Source: Calothrix sp. CSU_2_0
GTDB lineage: Bacteria; Cyanobacteriota; Cyanobacteriia; Cyanobacteriales; Nostocaceae
Direction: 5' to 3'
DNA length: 54,767 nt
NCBI GenBank assembly: GCA_012034595.1
Contig: JAAUPE010000034.1
Location: 1-54,767 of the forward strand
The translations under genes were made by a program, and so were the position numbers. The notes below the pieces were generated by a model that saw nothing but the letters and a program-made list of their open reading frames with translations, was not told the DNA's origin and made no database searches. Positions 33,994 to 42,821 of this stretch are shown here, one piece after another (within the stretch, counting starts at the first letter, position 1; the number at the start of each line of letters is the position of its first letter).

Positions 33994-35565
33994 ATGACTA
34001 TTGGTGTTTGGATATTAGGGAACCAGCTTTCACATACGCAAGCTGCACTTGCTTCTTGCTCAAGTGAAAAAATACCCGTTATTTTGATTGAATCTCTCCA
34101 GCACGTCCAAATTCGTCCTTATCACAAACAAAAACTGGTTCTAATTTGGTCGGCAATGCGTCACTTTGCGGAGGAATTAGGCGAAAAAGGATACAAGGTG
34201 ACTTATGAGATTGCGGATGATTTTGCTGTACCTCTTGCAGCATGGGTAAAAGCAAATAATATTACTGAAATACGGGTAATGACACCTGCTGATAAACCAT
34301 TTATTCAGTTAATTCAAGATATGGAAAAGCAAAATTTTCCATCTTTAGAAGGTAAAATTACCCTGGTTCCAAATAATCATTTTTTATGGACAACGGCAGA
34401 GTTTAAAAATTGGGCAAAAGGTCGAAAAAAACTGTTAATGGAGTATTTTTATCGCGAAGGAAGACGGAAGTTTAATATTTTAATGGTAGGGGATAAACCT
34501 GTTGGGGAACAATGGAATTACGACAAAGATAACCGTCAACCTCCGAAAGGTAAATTAAATACACCTCCAGCAAAATGGTTTGAAGCTGATGAGATTACTC
34601 AAGTAGTAATAGAACATGTTAGTTCTCTCAATATTCCTACATTTGGTCAGTTGGATGAGAAGTTATACAAATTCTCTTGGGGTGTAACTCGTAACCAAGC
34701 GCTCGAAGTCTTAGATTGGTTTATTCATGTGCGACTTGCTGGTTTTGGTACTTACCAAGATGCAATGGTAGTAGGGGAAGAAACCATGTGGCATTCGATG
34801 ATTTCTCCTTATTTAAATATTGGTTTATTACATCCTCTAGAGGTTGTCCAAGCTGCCGAAAAAGCTTACCAAGAGGAGCAAATACCCCTCAATAGTGTTG
34901 AAGGATTTATTCGTCAAGTTTTGGGTTGGCGAGAATATATGTATGGGTTATATCATTATGTAGATGGGGATTATTCACAGAAAAATTATTTTCAACATAC
35001 CCAACCTTTGCCAGAATTTTTCTGGACTGGTGAAACTAAGATGAATTGCTTACATCAAGTGATTTCTCAGTTACAAAATACTGGTTATGTACATCATATT
35101 CAAAGGTTGATGATATTAAGTAATTTTGCACTGATTGCTGGTTTGTCACCACAGGAAGTCGAGAATTGGTTTCACACTACATTTATTGATGGGTATGATT
35201 GGGTGATGCAAACCAATGTAATTGGTATGGGTTTGTTTGCTGATGGGGGAATTTTAGGGTCAAAACCTTATGCTGCGTCGGCAAATTATATCAATAAAAT
35301 GAGTAATTATTGTCAGGAATGTGCGTATAACTATAAAGCAAGAATAGGGGATAAAGCTTGTCCATTCAACTTTTTTTATTGGGATTTTCTCGATCGTCAT
35401 CGACAAAAGCTAGTAACGCAAGGACGGATGAGCTTTATTTTGAATAATTTGGATAAAATGCCTGTTGAAGAATTAGAAGCTATTCGTAAGTTGGCACGAG
35501 ATTGGTTTTTGTTGATTCCGAGTATGGGTTTGCCTCACGCAGAGTCGCAGAGTCGCGGAGAATAG
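33994..35565 (+). CDS. FeS-type (6-4) photolyase / cryptochrome-like protein
   Basis: The 523-residue flavoprotein is of the FeS-BCP/PhrB group, which repairs UV (6-4) photoproducts or acts as a blue-light receptor. The N-terminal half (ILGNQLSHTQAAL) is a Rossmann-like antenna domain; the C-terminal half is helical and binds FAD. Four cysteines at 352, 440, 443 and 456 (MNC..., YCQECAY, KACPF) have the spacing of the [4Fe-4S] ligands of PhrB. Conserved FAD-site stretches include GWREYMYGLYHY, HHIQRLMILSNFALI and ADGGILGSKPYAAS. The last residues (LPHAESQSRGE) are encoded by a gcagagtc tandem repeat and are probably a repeat-derived tail. It is likely transcribed alone, from the divergent region with the MltA-like gene. 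Confidence 0.9.
   Translation: MTIGVWILGNQLSHTQAALASCSSEKIPVILIESLQHVQIRPYHKQKLVLIWSAMRHFAEELGEKGYKVTYEIADDFAVPLAAWVKANNITEIRVMTPADKPFIQLIQDMEKQNFPSLEGKITLVPNNHFLWTTAEFKNWAKGRKKLLMEYFYREGRRKFNILMVGDKPVGEQWNYDKDNRQPPKGKLNTPPAKWFEADEITQVVIEHVSSLNIPTFGQLDEKLYKFSWGVTRNQALEVLDWFIHVRLAGFGTYQDAMVVGEETMWHSMISPYLNIGLLHPLEVVQAAEKAYQEEQIPLNSVEGFIRQVLGWREYMYGLYHYVDGDYSQKNYFQHTQPLPEFFWTGETKMNCLHQVISQLQNTGYVHHIQRLMILSNFALIAGLSPQEVENWFHTTFIDGYDWVMQTNVIGMGLFADGGILGSKPYAASANYINKMSNYCQECAYNYKARIGDKACPFNFFYWDFLDRHRQKLVTQGRMSFILNNLDKMPVEELEAIRKLARDWFLLIPSMGLPHAESQSRGE
35536..35561 (+). repeat. Direct repeat gcagagtc at the end of the photolyase gene
   Basis: Two tandem gcagagtc units and a third variant (gcggag) code for the AESQSRGE tail. 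This resembles the long tandemly repeated repetitive family of filamentous cyanobacteria. Confidence 0.6.
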
Positions 35566-35710
35566 GGGGAGAAGAGGAGAAATAATAATATTTTTCAAGA
35601 TGTGAATCAGGTAGTTAATGCGAAAAATTGCATTTCCTCACAAGTTTCTCAAGTTATTGTTTTATAACCGAAAGTACCAGTACTCAAATAAAATACTAAA
35701 ATATCATCCT

Positions 35711-35959
35711 ATGATTACGACTGCAACTGATATAATGCCAACTTTAAGTATCAATTCTCAAGGGGATGCCGTTCTTTTAGTTCAAAAAATACTGCTTTAC
35801 TTTGGCTATCTAACCTGCGATCGCGTAACTGGTTGTTATGGTTCAAAAACAGATATCGCTGTGAGAAATTTTCAAATAGATCGGGGTTTAGAGAGTAATG
35901 GTGTTGTTAATCATGAAACCTGGCACAGTTTAATTGGTCAGTTACCAGTACCTTATTAA
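35711..35959 (+). CDS. Small peptidoglycan-binding domain protein
   Basis: The 82 residues consist almost entirely of one PG_binding_1 domain: LSINSQGDAVLLVQKILLYFGYL, GCYGSKTDIAVRNFQIDRGL and GVVNHETWHSLIG. Such domains bind cell-wall murein. The ATG at 35711 was chosen because the domain follows at once. The frame extends to an ATG at 35618 (31 further basic residues, with a modest AGG upstream), which is a possible alternative and might be a targeting segment. It is a stand-alone gene between the photolyase and the signalling block. Confidence 0.7.
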   Translation: MITTATDIMPTLSINSQGDAVLLVQKILLYFGYLTCDRVTGCYGSKTDIAVRNFQIDRGLESNGVVNHETWHSLIGQLPVPY

Positions 35960-36007
35960 TTTACTTATTTTATGCTTTTCTTTGCGCCTTGGCGTGAGAT
36001 AAATTAA

Positions 36008-36388
36008 TTAAAGCTGCCAATTTAAAGTTTCAGTGACTTGATTTGCTAATGTCAAGGGGTCAAAAGGTTTTGCGATCGCATTACACATTCCCAATTCTGC
36101 ATAACGACGACGATCGCTTGCTTGGATTTTGGCTGTTAATAAGATTACGGGTATATTTTGGGTTGCGGGATTTGCCTGGAGTTTTTCAAAGGTGGTGACT
36201 CCATCCATATCTGGCATCATCACATCAAGTAAAATTGCATCAGGTTGTTCTGTTTCGGCTTTACTTATTCCTTCTTCTCCAGAACCTGCGGTGATTACTT
36301 GCCAACAAGCTACGGTTTCCAAGCAAATTTTAGCAACTTCCTGGATATATTCTTCGTTGTCAATTACTAAAATTCGCTTGGCTATCAT
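36008..36388 (-). CDS. Single-domain response regulator (CheY-like)
   Basis: The 126 residues form one receiver: acidic pocket in ILVIDNEEYIQEVA, phospho-acceptor Asp in AILLDVMMPDMDG, Thr in VILLTAK and Lys in IAKPFDPL. It has no output domain. GGGAG lies about nine bases before the ATG. It is the last gene of the signalling block, 134 bases after a large hybrid kinase whose own C-terminal receiver is truncated, so it may take over that receiver's role; this is inference. Confidence 0.88.
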   Translation of the reverse strand: MIAKRILVIDNEEYIQEVAKICLETVACWQVITAGSGEEGISKAETEQPDAILLDVMMPDMDGVTTFEKLQANPATQNIPVILLTAKIQASDRRRYAELGMCNAIAKPFDPLTLANQVTETLNWQL

Positions 36389-36474
36389 TTATCTTTGCTC
36401 CCTCTCTTAAAATTACACCAATTTGGACAAAGAATACGACATATGGATTGCTTAAACAATTACTATTAGAGGAT

Positions 36475-36502
36475 TTCAAAATCCAAAATCCAAAATCCAA
36501 GC
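36475..36502. repeat. Simple repeat aatccaaaatccaaaatcc
   Basis: Three tandem atccaaa units lie between the truncated hybrid kinase and the single receiver. It is the same simple sequence as at 10911-10945. Confidence 0.6.
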
Positions 36503-36522
36503 TGTATATAACCTGTCGCTAC

Positions 36523-38532
36523 TTACGAAAAAAAGCATATCCCATTTTCAAAGTTGCTACGCAGGACATTTACATCTTCTTCTGAGTTCACGGCAATGAC
36601 CCGATAACCTTGCTGTTCGAGTAATATTTTTAACTGATTGCGAATAGTGGGGTCATCTTCACATACTAGTACACTGGTTGATTTGTGGTTAGTAGGATTT
36701 TTTGATTCAGGGGTTTCTACTGCCTTCCATCGAGGTAATGCAAAATAAAAAATACTTCCCTGATTCAGTACACTTTCAACCCAGATACGTCCGTTGTGTT
36801 GTTGGATAATACTTTTGCAAATTGCCAAACCTAAACCTGTACCATCCTGTCTGCGGGAATCTGAAGCATCAACCTGCTGAAAACGCTCAAAAATTGTTTC
36901 GAGTTTGTCTTCCGGGATACCCCGTCCAGAATCTTTGACTGAAAATATAACTTCCTCCCCTTGCTGTTGTGCTTCCAAAAAAACCGTATCCCCAGCTTTG
37001 GAGAATTTAATCGCATTATTGAACAAATTGGTGAGGGTTTGTACAATGCGATCGCTATCAACCCATATTTGCTCGGAACAACTTTCTACTGCTAATATAA
37101 CTCCGGCTCGGTCTGCTAATGGCTGCATAACGTTGACGGCTTCGGTAATCAAATCACTCACATTACAGCTTTGTTTTTCCATTTTCACCCTACCAGATTC
37201 GATCCGTTCGATATCGAGGATGTCATTAATCAGTCGAACTAAGCGATCGCTGCTATCGGTAGCAATTTGTAACAAACGTTTGCCTTGTTCCGACTCAGCT
37301 TTGATTAAACCGCTTGTTAACATCCCCAGGGAGCCATGAATTGATGTTAGGGGGGTACGAAGTTCGTGGCTAACAACGGAAATAAATTCATCTTTCATGC
37401 GATCGATTTGTTTTCTCTCGCTGACATCTTGTAAATAAACTGTATAAACTGTTTCTTCACCTAACTTTAATTTGGAGATTGAAGCTTCTGCGGGAAACTC
37501 CGTACCATCCTTCCGTTTTCCGTAAACTTCGCGACGTTCTCCCATTCTTCTTGTTTGTGCCTGGAATGTGCCAAATTCATCTACGTACTGACGATGTGCT
37601 TGGGTAAAGCGGAGCGGGATTAATAAATTTAATGGTCTTCCCAATACTTCCTCTGCGGCAAATCCAAATATCTTTTCTGCACCACGATTAAACAGGGTAA
37701 TGCGCTGGTTGCAATCGATGGAAATAATTGCATCATCAGCAATTTCCACAATTCCAGCTAGTCGTGCTTGGGAATTTTCTAATGCTGCTTGGATGCGTTG
37801 ATGTTCTTGAATTGATTCGGTGTTATCTTTAAATTGTTGCGTTTGTGCCATGCGTCGCACTAATTTCATCCGTTCCCAGCGATTGATAATGCGGGTAACA
37901 AGTTCTGGACCAACAAAAGGTTTGCTCACAAAATCATCAGCACCAACGCTAAACACTCGATTGACCATATCTGCATCGTTGTGAACGGTTAAAAACAGGA
38001 TCGGTAACTCGCTCCACTGGGAATCATTGCGTACTACCTGGCAAAGTTCTATACCGCTCACCCCTGGCATTTCCACGTCTAAAATGAGTAAATCTGGTTG
38101 GACTGCTTCTAGGGTTTCCCAAAACTTTTGCGGTTCTATCAGGGTTTTTACGGTCAACCCCCAAGGCGTTAGTAAATTTTGCAACAATGCTAAAATTTTT
38201 GGGTCATCATCTACAGCCAATACCTTGACTTGTGCTAGGTGTGATTCTTGTAATACTTGGGTGACTGTTGCAAGTATTTTTGCGGGGGATATGGGTTTTT
38301 GTAAAAAAGTATTGCCACCACTGCGAGCTATTTGCAAACGCTGACTGAGGTTATTTTGTTCGGTGACAACGAGTACGGGAACGGGAGGTTTGCGATCGCT
38401 AAATTCTGCCAGTAATTTTAAGCTGTCTTCCTCGTCGCTGGAAGCACTAGGATCGAGCAGTACAATACTGGGATGCTCTTGATAGAGTTTATTTCTAGCT
38501 GTGGCTATACTAGTGGCAATTGTCACTTTCAA
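36523..38532 (-). CDS. Hybrid kinase part of a broken giant regulator (REC-REC-PAS-HisKA-HATPase-truncated REC)
   Basis: The 669 residues contain a degenerate receiver (HPSIVLLDPSASSDEED), a full receiver (VKVLAVDDDPKILALL; LLILDVEMPGVSG; FVSKPF), and a PAS domain (IVEIADDAIISIDCNQRITLFNRGAEKIFGF, given here only as the fold's span, about residues 250-375). A kinase core follows, with phospho-His in VVSHELRTPLTSI and the ATP lid GTGLGLAICKSI. A final receiver starts SVLVCEDDPTIRNQL but stops after about 50 residues. The listed start is not the true N-terminus: upstream codons continue in the same frame (about 38705, IKQISALVKALKQEIEP) to an Hpt segment. The frame links back to the REC-wHTH protein once two bases are restored. 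Confidence 0.8.
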   Translation of the reverse strand: MKVTIATSIATARNKLYQEHPSIVLLDPSASSDEEDSLKLLAEFSDRKPPVPVLVVTEQNNLSQRLQIARSGGNTFLQKPISPAKILATVTQVLQESHLAQVKVLAVDDDPKILALLQNLLTPWGLTVKTLIEPQKFWETLEAVQPDLLILDVEMPGVSGIELCQVVRNDSQWSELPILFLTVHNDADMVNRVFSVGADDFVSKPFVGPELVTRIINRWERMKLVRRMAQTQQFKDNTESIQEHQRIQAALENSQARLAGIVEIADDAIISIDCNQRITLFNRGAEKIFGFAAEEVLGRPLNLLIPLRFTQAHRQYVDEFGTFQAQTRRMGERREVYGKRKDGTEFPAEASISKLKLGEETVYTVYLQDVSERKQIDRMKDEFISVVSHELRTPLTSIHGSLGMLTSGLIKAESEQGKRLLQIATDSSDRLVRLINDILDIERIESGRVKMEKQSCNVSDLITEAVNVMQPLADRAGVILAVESCSEQIWVDSDRIVQTLTNLFNNAIKFSKAGDTVFLEAQQQGEEVIFSVKDSGRGIPEDKLETIFERFQQVDASDSRRQDGTGLGLAICKSIIQQHNGRIWVESVLNQGSIFYFALPRWKAVETPESKNPTNHKSTSVLVCEDDPTIRNQLKILLEQQGYRVIAVNSEEDVNVLRSNFENGICFFS

Positions 38533-38881
38533 ATTCCAGTTTACCGATTCTTGGATTAGCTGTTGGGTTAAGGTGGAATCTCGATCGATGACCAGAAGTA
38601 ATGTGCGATCGTCTGGGGATATATTGGCAGTATCTTGATTTTCTTGTAAAGAAGGTTCTATTTCTTGTTTTAAAGCTTTGACTAAAGCGGAAATTTGTTT
38701 AATATCATTTTATCGAAATTTTTCTCTTTTTTGAGCAAAATTTCAATTTTTTTAGCAATTTTGGAAGCTTCTGCAAAACCAAAAGTACCCAAAGAGCCTG
38801 CGAGTGTATGCGCTTCTCTTTGTGCTTGGGAATATAGTTCTTGATTTAGTTCTGAACTTGAACTTAAACTTAAATTTGAAT
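38533..38881 (-). pseudogene. Hpt domain remnant joining the REC-wHTH and kinase parts
   Basis: The minus strand codes for LNQELYSQAQREAHTLAGSL, then GTFGFAEASKIAKKIE, an Hpt domain with its phospho-His in the REAHTLAGS motif. It is cut off from the upstream gene by a lost A in an A7 run (38886-38892 on the plus strand reads T7) and from the downstream kinase by a lost A at 38708-38711. Restoring both gives one open frame from 39736 to 36523 of exactly 1071 codons plus stop. Confidence 0.75.
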
Positions 38882-39736
38882 CTAATTTTTTTGACTTAAT
38901 TCTAGAGATAATTGTTCTAAAACACTTACTTGTTCGACTATTCTACCTTTAAATTTTTGCCAAATTTTATTAACAGCTAAAAGAGTTTGTTGAGATTTTA
39001 ATTGAGATTGAGGTTGAGACATTGAGTTAGAAGAATTTGTGACTAACTCCTGACTATTTTCTTCTTCAGGTTTGAGACGATAACCAATCCCGTATACAGT
39101 TTCTATTAAATTAGCTGAAGCTCCAGCAGCTTTTAATTTATGCCGCAAACCTTTAATATGGGTACGAACCGCTTCCTCTCCAGGAGTCTCTTCATAAGTC
39201 CAAAGATGCTCTAAAATCATGCCACAACTAAATACCCGACGACTATTTCGCAAAAAAAGTTCTAATAGTCCATACTCTTTCGGGGTTAGCGATAATAGCT
39301 GTGTACCGTATTTGACTTGACAACTAGTGGGGTCAAATTGTAATTTACCCCATTCTAAAATAGGTTGTACATTTAAACTACCACGACGTAGTAAAGCTCT
39401 GACACGGGCTACCAATTCTTCTTCATCAAAGGGTTTAACTAAATAATCATCTGCACCAGCATCGAGTCCAATGGCTTTGTCATGACTACTATCTCTACCC
39501 GTTAATAAAAGGATGGGCATTGATAAATTATGATTGCGGATTTGCCGACATAAACTAATCCCATCTAGCTTGGGTAACATCACATCTAGTAATAACAAAT
39601 CGTAGTCAAAATTTTCAATTAATTCCCAAGCTGATTGACCATCTCTTGCAAATTCAACTGCATAATTTTGATTGGTTAGTACAGATGCAACTGCCTCTGC
39701 GACTAACTCGTCATCTTCTACAATTAAGATTTTCAT
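38882..39736 (-). CDS. OmpR-type response regulator part (REC-wHTH) of a broken giant regulator
   Basis: The 284 residues comprise a receiver (MKILIVEDDELVAEA; phospho-Asp in LLLLDVMLPKLDG; YLVKPFDEEEL) and a winged-helix DNA-binding domain (about 130-225, LTPKEYGLLELFLRNSRRVF; VRTHIKGLRHKLKAAGA; ETVYGIGYRL). A Gln/Ser linker and a helical stretch (FKGRIVEQVSVLEQLSLELS) follow; in the restored frame the latter leads into the Hpt domain. The stop at 38882 arises within an A7 run; eight A would read on. As it stands it would still be a complete OmpR-like regulator. Its target is unknown. Confidence 0.85.
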   Translation of the reverse strand: MKILIVEDDELVAEAVASVLTNQNYAVEFARDGQSAWELIENFDYDLLLLDVMLPKLDGISLCRQIRNHNLSMPILLLTGRDSSHDKAIGLDAGADDYLVKPFDEEELVARVRALLRRGSLNVQPILEWGKLQFDPTSCQVKYGTQLLSLTPKEYGLLELFLRNSRRVFSCGMILEHLWTYEETPGEEAVRTHIKGLRHKLKAAGASANLIETVYGIGYRLKPEEENSQELVTNSSNSMSQPQSQLKSQQTLLAVNKIWQKFKGRIVEQVSVLEQLSLELSQKN

Positions 39737-40072
39737 TTTTAAGAGTTTTTCTAAAATTAAAGAAGGAGTAATAATTCAGGAGTCGGGAGTCGAAAGTTGG
39801 GAGTTAGGATTGAGAATTCATAATGCTATTGAGTGGAGGCTAGAAAAATAGAATATTCTGTGTTAGGAAAAATGTGACTTGTTTCCCCGAATTCAGCTAC
39901 AGTAATAATATTACAGCAAACAATAAAGAGGATTTTGCTTTAGTTAAAAATATTAAAATTAAGTATTATTTTAATTAACCATGTATTTTTATTGATTTTT
40001 CTAGTTAAAAAACCGTGAGATAGAGAAATTTATATTCTATCTCCCCTTCTGGCTTCTGCCGTGCGATCGCTT
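39737..40072. other. Intergenic region within the signalling block
   Basis: 336 bases, AT-rich, with a short near-repeat gggagtcgaaagttgggagt near 39785. It probably holds the promoter of the REC-wHTH gene. I see nothing else in it. Confidence 0.4.
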
Positions 40073-42364
40073 TCATCCAGAGGTTGGATACAGTAAGGAT
40101 TTGAGAGTACTTAGTAACACTTCAGCAGTAAAAGGTTTCGGTAAAAATTTTTGAATCCCAAGACTTATTTGTTGAGCATTTGTCCAATTAAGCATTAATC
40201 CACTCATTGCGAGAATTTGGACATCAGGATTCATGCGTTGTAATGTCAAAATTGTGGTAGAACCATCCATTCCTGGCATCATCATGTCTATTAAGACTGC
40301 GCTAATTTTCTTCTTGTTTTGAGCATAAAGTGCTAGCGCTTCAATCCCATCGCTAGCAGTTAAAACCTGATAATTATGAGTTTCGAGGGTTGTTTTGGCG
40401 ATTTCGCAGATTGCTACCTCATCATCTACAACCAATATCAATTCATTATTGCCATTTAATAACTCTCCATTGCTATCTGGTGGATTTTCTGTAACTTGCC
40501 GACTTGGTAAAAATATCTTAAAACGACTCCCTTTGCCGACTTCACTATACACATTGACAAAACCACCATGACTTTTGACAATTCCCATCACCGTAGAAAG
40601 TCCTAAACCAGTTCCTTTACCGACTTCTTTAGTAGTAAAAAATGGGTCAAAAATGCGGTCGATAATATCCGGAGAAATACCCGTACCAGTATCGCTAATG
40701 GTAATTGCAATGTATGAACCAACTTCCGCATCGACATACATACGAGCATAATTTTCATCAATCCACAAATTTTCGGCACCAATAGACAAATTACCTCCAT
40801 GAATCATGGCATCGCGAGCATTGACGATTAAATTCATTAACACCTGATGAATTTGTGTGGCATCGGCAAGCACTGTCCACAAGTCGGGAGCTAAATTCAT
40901 TTGGGTTTCGATGGATTTAGGAAAAGTGCGTCTGGCAACCTGTGCCACATCTGCAATTAAATGACGAACTTGAACAATAGTGCGACTTCCTTCGGCTCCT
41001 CCACGGGTAAAAGAGAGGATTTGCTGAACCAAATCTGCACCACGTTTGGCGCTACTTTCGAGCATTTTTAATAGTTGTTGGCTGCTGTCATCAATATTTG
41101 GTAATTTCAGGGGTAGTAATTGAGCAACTGCCAAAATAGGAGTAAGAATATTATTAAAATCGTGAGCAATGCCGCTAGCTAGTGTACCCAAACTTTCTAA
41201 TCGTTGAGCGCGAAGAAATTGTAGCTCCAATTGTTTTTTTTCGGTAATGTCGGTACTGACTGTGAGAATTGATTTCGGATGACTCCATTCATCTAATACC
41301 AGTGTCCAGCGACTTTCTACGATGATGTTTTTGCCGTTTTTTGTAACTTGGTGTAACTCACCTTGCCACTTACCTGTGTTTAATAAATTTGCCTCAATTG
41401 CCGCAAATGGGGGTAAAGTTTCCTCTGATTTGTTCAAAAGCGCGATCGCATTTTTGCCGATGACTTCTGTTGCTTGCCATCCATATAACCGCTCGGCTCC
41501 TTTGTTCCAGAATAGGATATTGTGTTCCATATCGCGGACAAAAATTGCATCAGTGGCAATGTCGAGTAAAGCTGCTTGTTCGCGAATTTTTTGCTCTGCT
41601 TGCTTGGTTTCGGTAATATCATCGACTAACACCAAATTTGCTTTTCTGCCAGCAAATGTGAGCGCATGTATCACCACCTCAACATCGATTAAACTGCCAT
41701 CTTTCTTCTGATGCTTCCAAATACTAGTTTTCTGATTGCTTTCCCTTGCGGATAATGTCTGATGTAGCCTGGGTATATCTTCGGGAGGAATAATATCCGC
41801 GATCGCCATCTGTAAAAATTCCGCTTCCGAATAACCATAATGGGCGATCGCAGCTTGATTTACTGCCAAAAAAGCCAGGGTTTGCGAATCAAATACCCAC
41901 ATGGGGTGGGGGTTACTTTCAAATAAAAGCCGATATCGAGCTTCCGAATCTCGCAATGCTTGTTCGGTAATGTGCCGTTTGTAACGTTCTTTTGCTTCTC
42001 GCAACTCCCGCTCCACCGCAGGCACTAAACGAGCCAGATTACCTTTAATAATGTAATCATTCGCCCCAGCTTTCATCGAGGCAACGGCAATATCCTCCCC
42101 AATCGTCCCAGAGACAATGATAAATGGCAAATCTAACTTGAGCGTCTGGAGCAGTTTCAACGCTGCTGGCGCACTAAAAACTGGTAGAGTGTAATCGGCA
42201 ATTACAATATCCCAAGGCTGACGTTCGAGAGCTACTTGCATAGTCTCTTTTGTATCGACACGCACATGCTCTAAGGTATAACCACCTCGACGCAATTCTC
42301 GTAACGTCATTAAAGTATCATCTTCAGAATCTTCGACAATCAATACGCGCAGTTTAGGGGTCAT
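40073..42364 (-). CDS. Hybrid sensor kinase REC-PAS-PAS-HisKA-HATPase-REC
   Basis: About 763 residues. The N-terminal receiver (LRVLIVEDSEDDTLM; Asp in IVIADYTLPVFSA) is followed by two PAS domains (about 140-265 and 270-385), the first ending in LVLVDDITETKQAEQ. The kinase has an NtrB-like H-box (LGTLASGIAHDFNNILTP) and ATP lids (DTGTGISPD, GTGLGLSTVMGIVKSHGG). The C-terminal receiver has LILVVDDEVAICE and VLIDMMMPGMDGS. The start at 42364 (MTPKLRV) is decided by a near-perfect Shine-Dalgarno sequence, AAGGAGGT, seven bases upstream; a frame opening at 42397 would overlap the previous gene and place that site inside the coding region. It is third in the operon after the GAF kinase and the Rcp1-like receiver, so it may be fed by or feed into their phosphorelay. 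Confidence 0.9.
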   Translation of the reverse strand: MTPKLRVLIVEDSEDDTLMTLRELRRGGYTLEHVRVDTKETMQVALERQPWDIVIADYTLPVFSAPAALKLLQTLKLDLPFIIVSGTIGEDIAVASMKAGANDYIIKGNLARLVPAVERELREAKERYKRHITEQALRDSEARYRLLFESNPHPMWVFDSQTLAFLAVNQAAIAHYGYSEAEFLQMAIADIIPPEDIPRLHQTLSARESNQKTSIWKHQKKDGSLIDVEVVIHALTFAGRKANLVLVDDITETKQAEQKIREQAALLDIATDAIFVRDMEHNILFWNKGAERLYGWQATEVIGKNAIALLNKSEETLPPFAAIEANLLNTGKWQGELHQVTKNGKNIIVESRWTLVLDEWSHPKSILTVSTDITEKKQLELQFLRAQRLESLGTLASGIAHDFNNILTPILAVAQLLPLKLPNIDDSSQQLLKMLESSAKRGADLVQQILSFTRGGAEGSRTIVQVRHLIADVAQVARRTFPKSIETQMNLAPDLWTVLADATQIHQVLMNLIVNARDAMIHGGNLSIGAENLWIDENYARMYVDAEVGSYIAITISDTGTGISPDIIDRIFDPFFTTKEVGKGTGLGLSTVMGIVKSHGGFVNVYSEVGKGSRFKIFLPSRQVTENPPDSNGELLNGNNELILVVDDEVAICEIAKTTLETHNYQVLTASDGIEALALYAQNKKKISAVLIDMMMPGMDGSTTILTLQRMNPDVQILAMSGLMLNWTNAQQISLGIQKFLPKPFTAEVLLSTLKSLLYPTSG

Positions 42365-42371
42365 TTGCAAT

Positions 42372-42379
42372 ACCTCCTT
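42372..42379 (-). promoter_or_regulatory. Strong Shine-Dalgarno overlapping the upstream stop codon
   Basis: AAGGAGGT on the minus strand starts within the TAA of the Rcp1-like gene and lies seven bases before the ATG of the hybrid kinase. It sets that start and implies translational coupling. Confidence 0.85.
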
Positions 42380-42821
42380 AATTCGGTGGTGGCTCATTCA
42401 TGAGTAGCCAGTACATCCCCAATTGCCGGATTGCATCTGAAAACTGGATAAAATCCACAGGTTTGCGAATGTAGCTGTTGCATCCCAAGCTATAACTATC
42501 CAGCATATCTTGTTCTTCGCTGGAAGTTGTTAAGACTACCACTGGTAAAAGTTTAGTGCGATCGTCTTCCCGTAAACGACGTAACACTTCGATGCCATCA
42601 ATACGAGGTAATTTGAGGTCGAGTAAAATGACCGTTGGTTTAATGCTAATATCTCGCCCAGTATGAATTCCCACACCAAACAAGAAATCGAGAGCTTCGA
42701 CTCCATCATGTGCCACCACAATCGTATTACTGATGTGATTTCGCTTCAGCGCTCGAATTGCTAAAGCTTCATCATCAGGATTATCTTCCACCAACAGGAT
42801 AATTTTGTCTTTTGCGCTCAC
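42378..42821 (-). CDS. Rcp1-like single-domain response regulator
   Basis: The 147 residues form a receiver of the type that partners cyanobacterial phytochromes: ILLVEDNPDDEALAIRALKR, VAHDGVEALDFLFG, phospho-Asp68 in VILLDLKLPRIDG, VVVLTTSSEEQD, and YSLGCNSYIRKPVDFIQF followed by the QLGMYWLLMNEPPP ending typical of Rcp1. Its ATG overlaps the stop of the GAF kinase gene by four bases (ATGA). It is therefore very probably the phospho-acceptor of that kinase. Confidence 0.9.
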   Translation of the reverse strand: MSAKDKIILLVEDNPDDEALAIRALKRNHISNTIVVAHDGVEALDFLFGVGIHTGRDISIKPTVILLDLKLPRIDGIEVLRRLREDDRTKLLPVVVLTTSSEEQDMLDSYSLGCNSYIRKPVDFIQFSDAIRQLGMYWLLMNEPPPN

